A stretch of DNA of 64,000 bases from Catenibacillus sp964565805 (GCA_964565805.1 CAZMGH010000001.1:62001-126000), one strand, 5' to 3'; counted from the first letter of the stretch, positions 51,506 through 60,821 are shown. Notes: generated from the sequence alone by a model not told the origin. Program-made: numbers and translations.

Positions 51506-51945
51506 TAGATCACCTCTACTGTTCCACCAAGAGCCTGAATTTTTTCTGCTGCACCTGCACTGAAGGCATTTGCTTTCACAGTTAATTTTTTAGTAAGCTC
51601 ACCATTTCCAAGAATTTTTACACCGTCTTTAGGGTTCTTTATCGCACCTGCCTCAATAAGAGTTTCAATTGTAACCTCAGCGCCGTCCTCGAAGCGATTT
51701 AAAACATCTACATTAATAGCAACGATGTCACGGCTGTTGATGTTTGTAAAACCTCTCTTAGGAATACGTCTGTATAAAGGCATCTGACCGCCTTCAAAAC
51801 CCGGTCTTGGAGCTCCGGAACGAGCTTTCTGACCTTTATGGCCCTTGCCTGCAGTCTTGCCGTTACCTGAACCATGTCCACGGCCTCTTCTGAAATTATT
51901 GCTATGCTTAGAACCAGCGGCTGGTTTTAATTCTGATAAATTCAT
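51505..51945 (-). CDS. rplO: 50S ribosomal protein L15
   Basis: 146 residues; the glycine-rich start KHSNNFRRGRGHGSGNGKTA and KGQKARSGAPRPGFEGGQMP are typical. GGAGG lies seven bases before the ATG. It is coupled to secY by a TAATG overlap. Confidence 0.96.
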   Translation of the reverse strand: MNLSELKPAAGSKHSNNFRRGRGHGSGNGKTAGKGHKGQKARSGAPRPGFEGGQMPLYRRIPKRGFTNINSRDIVAINVDVLNRFEDGAEVTIETLIEAGAIKNPKDGVKILGNGELTKKLTVKANAFSAGAAEKIQALGGTVEVI

Positions 51946-51976
51946 CTTAGCACCTCCTTACATTTTTACAGACAGA

Positions 51977-52159
51977 TCAGATTTCTTCAACTTTTACAAG
52001 ATGTTTAACCTGATTTACCATGCCCTTTACTGCTGCGTTGTTTGGCAATTCAACTGTATGATGAAGCTTCTTAAGGCCAAGAGCTTCTACAGTTCTTCTA
52101 TGCTTAGGAACTGCACCAATTGTAGATTTAACTAAAGTGATCTTTAATTTATCTGCCAT
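51977..52159 (-). CDS. rpmD: 50S ribosomal protein L30
   Basis: 60 residues, MADKLKITLVKSTIGAVPKH to the end, matching the bacterial short L30. GGAGG precedes it. Order rpsE-rpmD-rplO is conserved. Confidence 0.95.
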   Translation of the reverse strand: MADKLKITLVKSTIGAVPKHRRTVEALGLKKLHHTVELPNNAAVKGMVNQVKHLVKVEEI

Positions 52160-52176
52160 TTTTTATGCCTCCTTAA

Positions 52177-52686
52177 CTACCCGCGAATCTCTTCAACAGA
52201 TTTGCCGCGTTTTTTGGCAACTTCTTCAATGGTTGTCAGATTTGAAAGACCATCGATGGTTGCAAGTACAACATTCTGTTTGTTACTGGAACCCAGAGAT
52301 TTTGTACGGATATTCTTATAGCCGGCAAGTTCGAGAACCGCACGGGCCGGGCCACCGGCGATGATACCAGTACCCAGAGGAGACTGTTTAAGTAAAACAG
52401 TTGCACTTCCGAATTTACCTAAATTATCGTGTGTTACGCTGCCGTTTTCATCAACCGGCACTTCAATAAGCTTTTTGATAGCGTCTTCTTTGCCTTTGCG
52501 GATCGCCTCAGGAATTTCAGTAGCTTTTCCTAAGCCTGCGCCGACATGTCCGTTGCCATCACCAACGACAACTAAAGCTGCGAAACGGAAGTTACGGCCA
52601 CCCTTAACAACCTTAGTTACACGTTTGATTGATACTACTTTTTCTGATAATTCTAATTGACTAGCATCAATGATTGTACGTTTCAT
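52177..52686 (-). CDS. rpsE: 30S ribosomal protein S5
   Basis: 169 residues; RNA-binding domain with LSEKVVSIKRVTKVVKGGRN and FRFAALVVVGDGNGHVGAGL, and the C-terminal TGIIAGGPARAVLELAGYKN. It acts in decoding accuracy and the mRNA helicase ring of the 30S. Confidence 0.97.
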   Translation of the reverse strand: MKRTIIDASQLELSEKVVSIKRVTKVVKGGRNFRFAALVVVGDGNGHVGAGLGKATEIPEAIRKGKEDAIKKLIEVPVDENGSVTHDNLGKFGSATVLLKQSPLGTGIIAGGPARAVLELAGYKNIRTKSLGSSNKQNVVLATIDGLSNLTTIEEVAKKRGKSVEEIRG

Positions 52687-52701
52687 GTGTTTTCCTCCTT
52701 G

Positions 52702-53070
52702 CTAGAATTGTAATCCAGCTTCTCTAGCTGCATCGGCTAATGCCTGAACTTTACCCTGATAGATAAATCCGCCTCTGTCAAATACGACCTGAGTGATCCC
52801 TTTTTCAAGAGCCTTTTTAGCAATGGCTGTGCCTACAGCGGCTGCAGCGTCAACATTGTTTGTCTTTTCAAGGCTTTCTTTGATCTCTCTTTCCACTGTA
52901 GAAGCAGCTACAAGAGTGTTGCCAACTGTGTCGTCAATGATCTGAGCGTAAATATGATTATTACTTCTGAATACAGCTAAACGAGGACGCTGCGGTGTGC
53001 CTGCAAGATGATGGCGCAGACGTCTGTGTTTATTTTTACGAATTTTACTTCTTGACTCTTTGCTAACCAT
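52702..53070 (-). CDS. rplR: 50S ribosomal protein L18
   Basis: 122 residues from ATG 53070, eight bases after AAAGGAG; a GTG three codons upstream is possible. It binds 5S rRNA; RLRHHLAGTPQRPRLAVFRS and AYADAAREAGLQF-like ending (VQALADAAREAGLQF) are typical. Confidence 0.96.
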   Translation of the reverse strand: MVSKESRSKIRKNKHRRLRHHLAGTPQRPRLAVFRSNNHIYAQIIDDTVGNTLVAASTVEREIKESLEKTNNVDAAAAVGTAIAKKALEKGITQVVFDRGGFIYQGKVQALADAAREAGLQF

Positions 53071-53087
53071 TATATTCACTCCTTTAC

Positions 53088-53630
53088 TTATTTCTTACCG
53101 GTCTTACCAACCTTACGTCTGATAACCTCATCCGCATATTTAATACCTTTACCCTTGTAAGGTTCAGGTCTTCTCTTGTCTCTGATTTCAGCCGCATACT
53201 GGCCAACCTTTTCTTTATCGATACCAGAAACTGTAATTTTGGTCTGACCATCAAGTGTGGTAGTAACGCCTTCCGGATCTACCATTTCCACAGGATGTGA
53301 ATATCCTAAAGATAAGATTAATTTGTTGCCCTGTTTCTGAGCTCTGTAACCAACGCCGTTGATTTCAAGATCTTTCTTGTAGCCCTCAGTAACGCCAACA
53401 ACCATGTTATGAATAAGGGTTCTTGTAAGACCATGTAAAGATTTCATTTTCTTTAAATCATTAGGTCTTGTAACCACTACATGTCCATCTTCAATTTTAA
53501 TGTCCATCTCAGCGGGTAATACTCTTTCAAGTGTTCCCTTAGGACCTTTTACAGTCACTTTATTATTTTCTGCTATATCTACAGTTACCCCTGCAGGGAT
53601 AGCGATTGGCATTCTTCCTATACGTGACAT
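53088..53630 (-). CDS. rplF: 50S ribosomal protein L6
   Basis: 180 residues with two tandem L6 folds; it starts MSRIGRMPIAIPAGV and ends with the conserved RPEPYKGKGIKYADEVIRRK. It lies near the GTPase centre. Upstream, after 33 known bases, comes the second assembly gap. Confidence 0.97.
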   Translation of the reverse strand: MSRIGRMPIAIPAGVTVDIAENNKVTVKGPKGTLERVLPAEMDIKIEDGHVVVTRPNDLKKMKSLHGLTRTLIHNMVVGVTEGYKKDLEINGVGYRAQKQGNKLILSLGYSHPVEMVDPEGVTTTLDGQTKITVSGIDKEKVGQYAAEIRDKRRPEPYKGKGIKYADEVIRRKVGKTGKK

Positions 53631-53663
53631 GCCCGTACCTCCATAATATATATGATAAATTTA

Positions 53664-53763
53664 NNNNNNNNNNNNNNNNNNNNNNNNNNNNNNNNNNNNN
53701 NNNNNNNNNNNNNNNNNNNNNNNNNNNNNNNNNNNNNNNNNNNNNNNNNNNNNNNNNNNNNNN
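53664..53763. other. Assembly gap of 100 N
   Basis: Exactly 100 N, unknown true length. It removes the C-terminal codons of rpsH and the rpsH-rplF junction. Confidence 0.99.
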
Positions 53764-54119
53764 GCTTCTTTGTCTGTGATCACGCCTTTGTTTGTGGAAA
53801 CAATAGCTACACCAAGACCGCCAAGGACTTTAGGCATCTCTTCTGCATTTGCATAAACACGAAGCCCAGGTTTGGAAATTCTCTTAATACCGGAAATTGT
53901 CTTCTGGTTTTTATCCTGACCATATTTTAATGTCACTTTGATGGTGCGGGTTACACCTTCGCCAGTGATCTCATAGCTTTTAATATAACCTTCATCAAAA
54001 AGGATCTTTGCAATAGCTTCTTTCATCTTAGATGCAGGAATATCAACTGTATCATGTTTTGCAGTGTTTGCATTACGGATTCTTGTAAGCATATCTGCAA
54101 TAGGATCGCTCATCGTCAT
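53764..54119 (-). CDS. rpsH: 30S ribosomal protein S8, C-terminus lost in the gap
   Basis: The visible 118 residues (MTMSDPIADMLTRIRNANTA through STNKGVITDKE) are ordinary S8. The full protein is usually about 132 residues, so some 14 codons plus the stop lie in the run of N. The first ATG is ten bases after AAGGAGG. S8 binds 16S helix 21 and often represses the spc operon in other bacteria; that is not tested here. Confidence 0.95.
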
Positions 54120-54263
54120 GGAATTTGTTCCTCCTTTTCAAACGTCTCATATGCTGTCTTCAATTTCGGCGTTGGACACTTCTTTCTGAAGTGTTCCCCG
54201 CCCGCATCGAAGATCAGCCTTGCACCCTGTCTGCTTGCCGCAGCTAAAGCGCCAAGGACTTAC

Positions 54264-54449
54264 TTACCAGCTTGCCTTTGTAACACCAGGAATCTGGCCC
54301 TTATATGCTAATTCGCGGAAGCAGATTCTGCAGACACCGTATTTTCTTAAGTAAGCGTGGGGACGGCCACAGATTCTGCAGCGGCTGTATTCTCTTGTGG
54401 AAAACTTAGCAGGACGCTGCTGTTTAACTTTCATTGCTGTTTTAGCCAT
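54264..54449 (-). CDS. rpsN: 30S ribosomal protein S14, zinc type
   Basis: 61 residues from ATG 54449 (AAGGAGG upstream). The short type-Z form has four zinc cysteines, CRICGRPHAYLRKYGVCRIC. It lies between rplE and rpsH, as is usual in Firmicutes. The next 144 bases before rpsH contain a small ACACTTC/GAAGTGT stem and no gene. Confidence 0.97.
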   Translation of the reverse strand: MAKTAMKVKQQRPAKFSTREYSRCRICGRPHAYLRKYGVCRICFRELAYKGQIPGVTKASW

Positions 54450-54465
54450 GAAATTTCCCTCCTTA

Positions 54466-55005
54466 TTATCTCTTGAATGGCATACCAAACAATCTTAACA
54501 GTTCACGAGCTTCTTCATCTGTATGAGCGGTTGTAACAAAAATCACGTCCATACCTCTTACTTTTTCTACTTTATCATACTCGATCTCGGGGAAGATCAG
54601 CTGTTCTTTAATACCTAAAGCATAGTTGCCTCTGCCGTCGAAGGAATCTGCGCTGACACCTCTGAAGTCACGTACCCGGGGAAGGGCAAGATTGATCAGA
54701 CGATCTGCAAATTCGTACATTTTTTCGCCTCTTAAGGTTACTTTGCAGCCGATAGACATACCTTCACGGATCTTAAAGTTAGCTACAGACTTTTTAGCCT
54801 TAGTAACAACAGCTTTCTGTCCAGCGATGATCTCCATATCCTTAACAGCTGCATCAAGAGTTTTTGCATTATCCTTTGCTTCGCCAACACCCATGTTGAT
54901 AACGATCTTGTCAAGCTTAGGAACCTGCATAACGTTTTTATATCCAAATTTTGCAGTCATTGCTGCAACAATTTCATTATTGTAAGTTTCTTTTAATCTA
55001 CTCAC
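54466..55005 (-). CDS. rplE: 50S ribosomal protein L5
   Basis: 179 residues from a GTG at 55005, nine bases after AAGGAGG. It binds 5S rRNA and contacts S13; KLDKIVINMGVGEAKDNAK and FRGVSADSFDGRGNYALGI are family text. Confidence 0.97.
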   Translation of the reverse strand: MSRLKETYNNEIVAAMTAKFGYKNVMQVPKLDKIVINMGVGEAKDNAKTLDAAVKDMEIIAGQKAVVTKAKKSVANFKIREGMSIGCKVTLRGEKMYEFADRLINLALPRVRDFRGVSADSFDGRGNYALGIKEQLIFPEIEYDKVEKVRGMDVIFVTTAHTDEEARELLRLFGMPFKR

Positions 55006-55028
55006 GTTTTGCGTCCTCCTTCCTGCAA

Positions 55029-55349
55029 TCAGTCAATGATCACTGCTTCAGCATCTTTCACTTTAGCAGCGCGAACTTTTTTACCGTCCTTGATCTGATA
55101 CTGGATCCGGGCAGGCTTTCCATTGTAAAGATACATTACATTGGAAACATGAAGGGGACCTTCCTGATGGATGATACCGCCCTGCTGATTGGCAGCTGAA
55201 GGTTTTGTGTGCTTTGTGATCATATTTACGCCTTCAACCAGCACAGTATTTTTTTTGTGGTTGACTGCGATAACCTTACCGTCTTTACCTTTATCTTTAC
55301 CGGCGATTACTCTTACAAGGTCGCCTTTTTTAATCTTAATATTAGACAC
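55029..55349 (-). CDS. rplX: 50S ribosomal protein L24
   Basis: 106 residues from a GTG at 55349, eight bases after GGAGG; longer readings run into the rplN spacer. The KOW segment KIKKGDLVRVIAGKDKGKDG is at the start. It initiates 50S assembly. Confidence 0.95.
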   Translation of the reverse strand: MSNIKIKKGDLVRVIAGKDKGKDGKVIAVNHKKNTVLVEGVNMITKHTKPSAANQQGGIIHQEGPLHVSNVMYLYNGKPARIQYQIKDGKKVRAAKVKDAEAVIID

Positions 55350-55362
55350 AGCCGATACCTCC

Positions 55363-55731
55363 TTACAGTACTTCCGGTGCCAGGGAAACAATCTTCATAA
55401 ACTGTTTCTCTCTTAATTCCCGGGCTACTGGTCCAAAAATACGTGTTCCTCTCGGGTTTAAGTCGTCTTTGATGATGACTGCTGCATTTTCGTCAAAACG
55501 GATGTAAGAACCGTCTTTACGGCGAGCGCCTTTTACAGTACGAACAACAACAGCTTTAACAACATCACCCTTTTTAACAACTCCGCCTGGTGTTGCATCT
55601 TTGACCGAAGCAACGATAATGTCGCCTATATTCGCATATCTTCTGGTGGAACCGCCTAATACACGGATGCAGAGAAGTTCTTTTGCACCAGTATTATCAG
55701 CCACACGAAGTCTGGTCTCCTGTTGAATCAT
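55363..55731 (-). CDS. rplN: 50S ribosomal protein L14
   Basis: 122 residues, MIQQETRLRVADNTGAKELL to APEVL, with no indels. GGAGGTAA lies before the ATG, inside the second copy of a duplicated 24-base element. Confidence 0.97.
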   Translation of the reverse strand: MIQQETRLRVADNTGAKELLCIRVLGGSTRRYANIGDIIVASVKDATPGGVVKKGDVVKAVVVRTVKGARRKDGSYIRFDENAAVIIKDDLNPRGTRIFGPVARELREKQFMKIVSLAPEVL

Positions 55732-55735
55732 GACT

Positions 55736-55807
55736 TTACCTCCTTATTGGCCTGACCTATGGCCATGCGGGTATCCTTTAGGGTTACCTCCTTATTGGCC
55801 TGACCTA
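55736..55807. repeat. 24-bp direct repeat carrying a ribosome-binding site
   Basis: An identical 24-base sequence (on the minus strand it begins TAGGTCAGGCCAATAAGGAG and ends GTAA) occurs at 55736-55759 and 55784-55807, 48 bases apart. It fills almost the whole rpsQ-rplN space and duplicates the GGAGG. Confidence 0.95.
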
Positions 55808-55809
55808 AA

Positions 55810-56064
55810 TTATTTAGCTCTTTCGATAATTTCTACAAGTCTCCATCTCTTATCTTTGGATAAAGGTCTTGTTTCCATAACTCTTACTCTGTCGCCAATA
55901 TTGCACTCATTCTTTTCATCGTGAGCTTTTAATTTATACGTTCTATCAACGATCTTCTTATAAAGTGGATGTCTTACACGGTCCTGTACAGCAACAACGA
56001 CTGTTTTGTTCATCTTATTGCTGACAACGATGCCCGTTCTTACTTTTCTAAGATTTCTTTCCAC
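55810..56064 (-). CDS. rpsQ: 30S ribosomal protein S17
   Basis: 84 residues from a GTG at 56064, with AAAGGAG upstream. MERNLRKVRTGIVVSNKMNK and DRVRVMETRPLSKDKRWRL are typical. The stop is followed by the duplicated ribosome-site element. Confidence 0.96.
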   Translation of the reverse strand: MERNLRKVRTGIVVSNKMNKTVVVAVQDRVRHPLYKKIVDRTYKLKAHDEKNECNIGDRVRVMETRPLSKDKRWRLVEIIERAK

Positions 56065-56160
56065 AACAATGCTCCTTTCTTATGCTGTCATCTCCTGAGT
56101 GATGCCCCGGTCCCGCCAGATCCACCACTTTTGCTTTGACATGACAGAAGGCCGACCGGA

Positions 56161-56370
56161 TTATTCGGCAGCGTTTGCCTTTTCAGTGATGACTGTCTGG
56201 ATCCTCGCAATGTTCTTGCGGACTTCCTTAATTCTGCTTGTGTTATTTAACTGATTGGTTGCGCTCTGGAATCTTAAGTTAAACAATTCCTTCTTCGCGC
56301 TCACTAATTCTGCCTGCAGCTCTGCAGCTGTCTTTGCCTTTAATTCTTTAACATAAGTATTAGTTTTCAC
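56161..56370 (-). CDS. rpmC: 50S ribosomal protein L29
   Basis: 69 residues. The GTG at 56370 gives the usual MKTNTYVKELKAKTAAELQA start; a GTG three codons further is possible. The LFNLRFQ and RIKEVRKNIARIQTV motifs are present. It overlaps the rplP end by 11 bases. Confidence 0.93.
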   Translation of the reverse strand: MKTNTYVKELKAKTAAELQAELVSAKKELFNLRFQSATNQLNNTSRIKEVRKNIARIQTVITEKANAAE

Positions 56371-56797
56371 TGTTATCACCGCCTTCTAAGTCTGCGCGAG
56401 AAACAACTTTGCATTTCACCGGAAGCTTGTGTGTAGCAAGACGAAGAGCTTCTTTTGCAACCTCTTCGGGAACACCGGAGATCTCAAACATAACTCTGCC
56501 TGGCTTAACAACTGCCACCCAGTATTCCAGTGAACCTTTACCGGAACCCATACGTGTTTCAGCTGGTTTAGTAGTTACAGGTTTGTCAGGGAAAATTTTA
56601 ATCCAAACTTTACCGCCACGTTTGATGTAACGTGTCATAGCGATACGGGCAGCTTCGATCTGGTTGGATTTGATCCAAGCAGGCTCAAGCGCCACAATAC
56701 CATATTCACCGTAAGTGATCTTATTACCGCGCTGTGCAGTTCCTCTCATAGAGCCGCGGAACTGTTTACGACGCTTAACTCTTTTTGGCATTAACAT
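56360..56797 (-). CDS. rplP: 50S ribosomal protein L16
   Basis: 145 residues, MLMPKRVKRRKQFRGSMRGT onward; it organises the A-site finger region. The ATG shares its first base with the rpsC stop. Confidence 0.97.
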   Translation of the reverse strand: MLMPKRVKRRKQFRGSMRGTAQRGNKITYGEYGIVALEPAWIKSNQIEAARIAMTRYIKRGGKVWIKIFPDKPVTTKPAETRMGSGKGSLEYWVAVVKPGRVMFEISGVPEEVAKEALRLATHKLPVKCKVVSRADLEGGDNSEN

Positions 56798-57453
56798 TAT
56801 TTATCGCTCCCTTCCTTGTTGCCCTTCACTGGAAGAACTTCGCCATGATAGATCCATGTCTTAACACCGATCTTACCATATGTTGTGTCGGCTTCAGCAA
56901 ATCCATAGTCAATGTCAGCTCTTAATGTCTGAAGTGGAATAGTACCTTCGCTGTAGAACTCTGTACGGGCCATATCAGCGCCGCCAAGACGTCCGGAAAC
57001 AGAAGTCTTGATACCCTGGCAGCCGGCACGCATGGTTCTCTGCATCGCAGATTTCATAGCACGTCTGAAGGATACACGATTTTCAAGCTGTGCTGCAATG
57101 TTTTCAGCAACAAGCTGAGCATCTTTGTCCGGTCTCTTTACTTCTTTAATATCAATGAAAAGCTTCTTGTTTGTAAACTTGGAAACTTCTTTCTTTACTT
57201 TTTCAATCTCTGAACCGCCTTTGCCGATCACAACACCAGGCTTTGCTGTGTGAACGATAACTTTTACACGGTCAGATGCTCTTTCAATTTCAATTCTGGC
57301 AATACCAGCATTATATAATCTCTTTTTAAGATATTTACGGATATTGTAATCTTCTACCAGATTATCGGCAAAGTCTGCTTCCGCATACCATTTGGAGTCC
57401 CAATCTTTAATAATTCCGACTCTCAATCCGTGAGGATTAACTTTCTGTCCCAT
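56797..57453 (-). CDS. rpsC: 30S ribosomal protein S3
   Basis: 218 residues with an N-terminal KH domain (VVIGKGGSEIEKVKKEVSKF) and the C-terminal GIKTSVSGRLGGADMARTEF. mRNA entry site and helicase function with S4/S5. GGAGG precedes the ATG. Confidence 0.97.
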   Translation of the reverse strand: MGQKVNPHGLRVGIIKDWDSKWYAEADFADNLVEDYNIRKYLKKRLYNAGIARIEIERASDRVKVIVHTAKPGVVIGKGGSEIEKVKKEVSKFTNKKLFIDIKEVKRPDKDAQLVAENIAAQLENRVSFRRAMKSAMQRTMRAGCQGIKTSVSGRLGGADMARTEFYSEGTIPLQTLRADIDYGFAEADTTYGKIGVKTWIYHGEVLPVKGNKEGSDK

Positions 57454-57464
57454 GATTCTCCTCC

Positions 57465-57851
57465 TTATCTTTCATTGAGTACCACTGTGATGTGGCTCAT
57501 TCTCTTTTCGATTCTGTATGCTCTGCCCTGTGCTCTCGGCTGAATACGCTTCATCGTAGGCCCTTTGTTCGCGTAGCACTCTTCGATGTAAAGATTGTTT
57601 CTGTTCATGCCGTTATTGTTTTCTGCGTTTGCAATGGCAGATTCCAGTAACTTCTTGATAATGCTGGATGCATATCTTGGATTATATGATAAAATAGCTA
57701 ATGCCGTCTGTACATCTTTGCCTCTGATCGCATCAAGAACAAAGCATGCTTTCTGTACAGACACTCTTGCGTATGACAATTTCGCGCTTGGTCTTGTATC
57801 TTTGTTGGCATTTCTTTCTCTCTTAATCTGGGATCTATGTCCTTTAGCCAT
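57465..57851 (-). CDS. rplV: 50S ribosomal protein L22
   Basis: 128 residues; the loop lining the exit tunnel (PTMKRIQPRAQGRAYRIEKR) is intact. GGAGG lies before the ATG. Confidence 0.96.
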   Translation of the reverse strand: MAKGHRSQIKRERNANKDTRPSAKLSYARVSVQKACFVLDAIRGKDVQTALAILSYNPRYASSIIKKLLESAIANAENNNGMNRNNLYIEECYANKGPTMKRIQPRAQGRAYRIEKRMSHITVVLNER

Positions 57852-57877
57852 GGATACAGCCTCCTTTCAACCTATCC

Positions 57878-58156
57878 TTAACGTCTTGCTTTCTTTTCGT
57901 CCTTCCCATGACCTCTGTAGGTTCTGGTCGCAACGAATTCGCCTAATTTATGTCCAACCATATCTTCGGTAATATATACAGGAACATGCTTTCTGCCGTC
58001 ATGTACCGCAATTGTATGTCCAACCATTTGTGGGAAGATAGTGGAACGACGGGACCAGGTTTTGATTACGCTCTTGTCCCCTGATGCGTTCATGGCATCT
58101 ACTTTTTTAAGCAAATGAGCATCTGCAAATGGTCCTTTTTTAAGTGATCTGGCCAT
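57878..58156 (-). CDS. rpsS: 30S ribosomal protein S19
   Basis: 92 residues, MARSLKKGPFADAHLLKKVD to KARR, with the conserved KTWSRRSTIFPQMVGHTIAV. Confidence 0.97.
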   Translation of the reverse strand: MARSLKKGPFADAHLLKKVDAMNASGDKSVIKTWSRRSTIFPQMVGHTIAVHDGRKHVPVYITEDMVGHKLGEFVATRTYRGHGKDEKKARR

Positions 58157-58178
58157 TGATCTAACCTCCTTAGATTAA

Positions 58179-59024
58179 TTATTTAATAATGCTTCCGTCA
58201 CGTCTTCTTACGATCATCTTATTGGATTTCTTATTCTTCTTACGTGTCTTAAGCCCCAGTGCCGGTTTGCCCCATGGAGTTAACGGGCCGGAACGGCCGA
58301 TTGGAGCACGGCCTTCACCACCACCATGTGGATGGTCATTGGGGTTCATAACAGAACCACGGACTGTAGGACGGATGCCCATGTGACGTTTACGTCCAGC
58401 CTTACCGATGTTGATCAGCTCATGATCGCCATTGCCAACAACGCCGATGGTAGCTCTGCCTGCGATAGGCACCATTCTCATTTCACCGGAAGGTAATCTA
58501 AGGGTTGCATACTTGCCTTCTTTAGCCATTAACTGAGCAGAGTTTCCTGCGGAACGAACAAGCTGTCCGCCTTTGCCAGGATGAAGCTCAATGTTATGAA
58601 GCTCTGTACCTACAGGGATTTCAGAGAGAGGTAAGCAGTTGCCAACTCTTACTTCTGCCTCAGGTCCATTCATGATCTTCATGCCTACTTTCAGGCCTTC
58701 AGGTGCAAGGATATATGCTTTTTCGCCGTCTGCGTAGCAGATCAGAGCGATATTTGCTGTTCTGTTAGGATCGTATTCGATCGCTTTAACTGTTGCCGGA
58801 ATACCATCTTTGTGATTTCTCTTAAAATCAACAATTCTATATTTTCTCTTGGCGCCGCCGCCGTGATGCCTTACTGTGATTTTTCCCTGACTGTTACGTC
58901 CGGCATGCTTTTTAAGAGAAACTACAAGGGATTTCTCGGGAGTGGACTTTGTGATCTCGGAGAAATCAGAGCCGGTCATATGTCTTCTGGAAGGTGTATA
59001 TGGGTTATAGGTTTTGATACCCAT
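58179..59024 (-). CDS. rplB: 50S ribosomal protein L2
   Basis: 281 residues from ATG 59024 (AAAGGAG upstream). It supports the peptidyl-transferase centre; NPNDHPHGGGEGRAPIGRSG contains the key histidine. The 97-base space before rplW has a GGAACGC/GCGTTCC stem. Confidence 0.97.
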   Translation of the reverse strand: MGIKTYNPYTPSRRHMTGSDFSEITKSTPEKSLVVSLKKHAGRNSQGKITVRHHGGGAKRKYRIVDFKRNHKDGIPATVKAIEYDPNRTANIALICYADGEKAYILAPEGLKVGMKIMNGPEAEVRVGNCLPLSEIPVGTELHNIELHPGKGGQLVRSAGNSAQLMAKEGKYATLRLPSGEMRMVPIAGRATIGVVGNGDHELINIGKAGRKRHMGIRPTVRGSVMNPNDHPHGGGEGRAPIGRSGPLTPWGKPALGLKTRKKNKKSNKMIVRRRDGSIIK

Positions 59025-59121
59025 GATGTTCACTCCTTTCAAGTGTCAATTTATCATCACGCTTTTATTGCGTTTAAGCTGGAACGCTACCGGGCGTTCC
59101 CTATAAAGTTGCGATCAAGCA

Positions 59122-59421
59122 TTATAAGCCTTGGAAGATTTCAATATCTTTGCTCTCAGCTGTAAGCTTAACGATGGCTTTTTTTGTCTTAGCTGTACGT
59201 CCAAAAGTCATACCGCGTCTTTTTACCTTGCCATCTTTGTTCATAGTATTTACAGAATCTACTTTAGTTCCTTCAAACATCTTTTCAACAGCTTCTTTAA
59301 TCTGAGCCTTTGTCGCGTCCGGATGAACGAAGAATGTGTACTTCTTTTCAGCCATAGCATTCATACTTTTTTCTGTAACAACCGGTTTAAGGATTACATC
59401 ATAATATTTTAAATCTGCCAT
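59122..59421 (-). CDS. rplW: 50S ribosomal protein L23
   Basis: 99 residues, MADLKYYDVILKPVVTEKSM onward; it is the dock for trigger factor and SRP at the tunnel exit. One-base TAATG overlap with rplD. Confidence 0.96.
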   Translation of the reverse strand: MADLKYYDVILKPVVTEKSMNAMAEKKYTFFVHPDATKAQIKEAVEKMFEGTKVDSVNTMNKDGKVKRRGMTFGRTAKTKKAIVKLTAESKDIEIFQGL

Positions 59422-60041
59422 TATGCGTACACCTCCTGGATTGTATCAACAGCATCCTTTGTTACAACAACTGTGTCGTACTTTAAGATGTCATATACGT
59501 TGATAGTGTTTGTCAGAGCTGTTTTAACCGTAGGAATGTTTCTTGCTGATAATGTTACATTCTCATTCTTTTCATTGAGAACCACTAAAGCTTTCGTTAC
59601 TTTCAAGTTGTTCATAACAGCCTGGAATTTCTTAGTTTTGATCTCGTCCAAGTTAAAGGAATCAAGAACGATGAATTTATTTTCATTTACTTTGGAAGTC
59701 AGAACAGACTTAAGCGCCAGTCTTCTTTCCTTTTTATTGATCTTGAAATCGTAGTTTCTTGGCTTTGGAGCAAATACTACGCCGCCGCCTGTCCACTGAG
59801 GCGCTCTTGTTGAGCCCTGTCTTGCGTGACCTGTACCTTTCTGTCTCCAAGGTTTCTTTCCGCCGCCGGACACTTCGGAACGGGTTCTGGCACTCTGTGT
59901 GCCCTGTCGTTTTGCAGCAAGATGATTGACTACTGCCATGTGAACCAGATGTTCGTTTACTTCAACACCGAAGATCGCATCGTTCAGTTCCATTTCGCCA
60001 ACCTGATTGCCTTCAATATTGTAAACAGATACTTTTGCCAT
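59421..60041 (-). CDS. rplD: 50S ribosomal protein L4
   Basis: 206 residues; tunnel-lining loop GGGKKPWRQKGTGHARQGST is intact. In enterobacteria L4 represses the S10 operon; whether it acts on the structured leader here is unknown. GGAGG precedes it. Confidence 0.97.
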   Translation of the reverse strand: MAKVSVYNIEGNQVGEMELNDAIFGVEVNEHLVHMAVVNHLAAKRQGTQSARTRSEVSGGGKKPWRQKGTGHARQGSTRAPQWTGGGVVFAPKPRNYDFKINKKERRLALKSVLTSKVNENKFIVLDSFNLDEIKTKKFQAVMNNLKVTKALVVLNEKNENVTLSARNIPTVKTALTNTINVYDILKYDTVVVTKDAVDTIQEVYA

Positions 60042-60063
60042 CTGTATATCCTCCTTCCAGCAA

Positions 60064-60693
60064 TTACGCTTTTACTGATTCTTTAAGCATTACCAAAGAC
60101 TTCTTTGGTCCTGGTACAGAGCCCTTAACTAAGATCAGGTTTTGATCTGCATCGACTCTTACAACTTCCAGATTCTGAACTGTTACTTTCACAGCGCCCA
60201 TATGGCCAGGCATGTGTTTGCCTTTGAATACGCGGCCCGGAGTTGTTGCAGAACCATTGGAACCTGCATGTCTGTGGTATTTGGAACCATGAGCCATAGG
60301 TCCTCTGGACTGTCCATGTCTTTTAATAGCGCCCTGGAATCCTTTACCTTTGGATTTTGCAGTGGCATCAATCTTATCACCAACAGCAAAAATGTCTGCC
60401 TTGATTTCCTGGCCTAATGTGTAGCTCTCTGCATCTTCAAGTCTGAACTCTTTTACAAATCTCTTTGCAGAAACGCCCGCTTTCGCAAAATGGCCTTTTT
60501 TCGGTTTGTTTACCAGTTTTTCTCTGATGTCGCCAAATCCAACCTGGATTGCACTGTAACCATCATTTTCTACAGTCTTAACCTGTGTTACTACACAAGG
60601 ACCAGCCTGAAGAACAGTTACGGGAGTTAATACCCCGTCTTCATTAAAAATCTGAGTCATTCCGACTTTTGTCGTTAAAATTGCTTTCTTCAT
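60064..60693 (-). CDS. rplC: 50S ribosomal protein L3
   Basis: 209 residues; MKKAILTTKVGMTQIFNEDG, then HGSKYHRHAGSNGSATTPGR near the peptidyl-transferase centre. GGAGG is 12 bases before the ATG. The 128 bases up to rpsJ contain only short stems. Confidence 0.97.
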   Translation of the reverse strand: MKKAILTTKVGMTQIFNEDGVLTPVTVLQAGPCVVTQVKTVENDGYSAIQVGFGDIREKLVNKPKKGHFAKAGVSAKRFVKEFRLEDAESYTLGQEIKADIFAVGDKIDATAKSKGKGFQGAIKRHGQSRGPMAHGSKYHRHAGSNGSATTPGRVFKGKHMPGHMGAVKVTVQNLEVVRVDADQNLILVKGSVPGPKKSLVMLKESVKA

Positions 60694-60821
60694 TCTAAGA
60701 ATGCACCTCCTGTTATAATCTACAGCGGAACGCTTTCGCGCTCATCCTAGACGGTCTACTATGAGTATTCGGTGTATCCCGATCAACTATATAAACCCTA
60801 AGGATCATTAGCTTAAATTAA

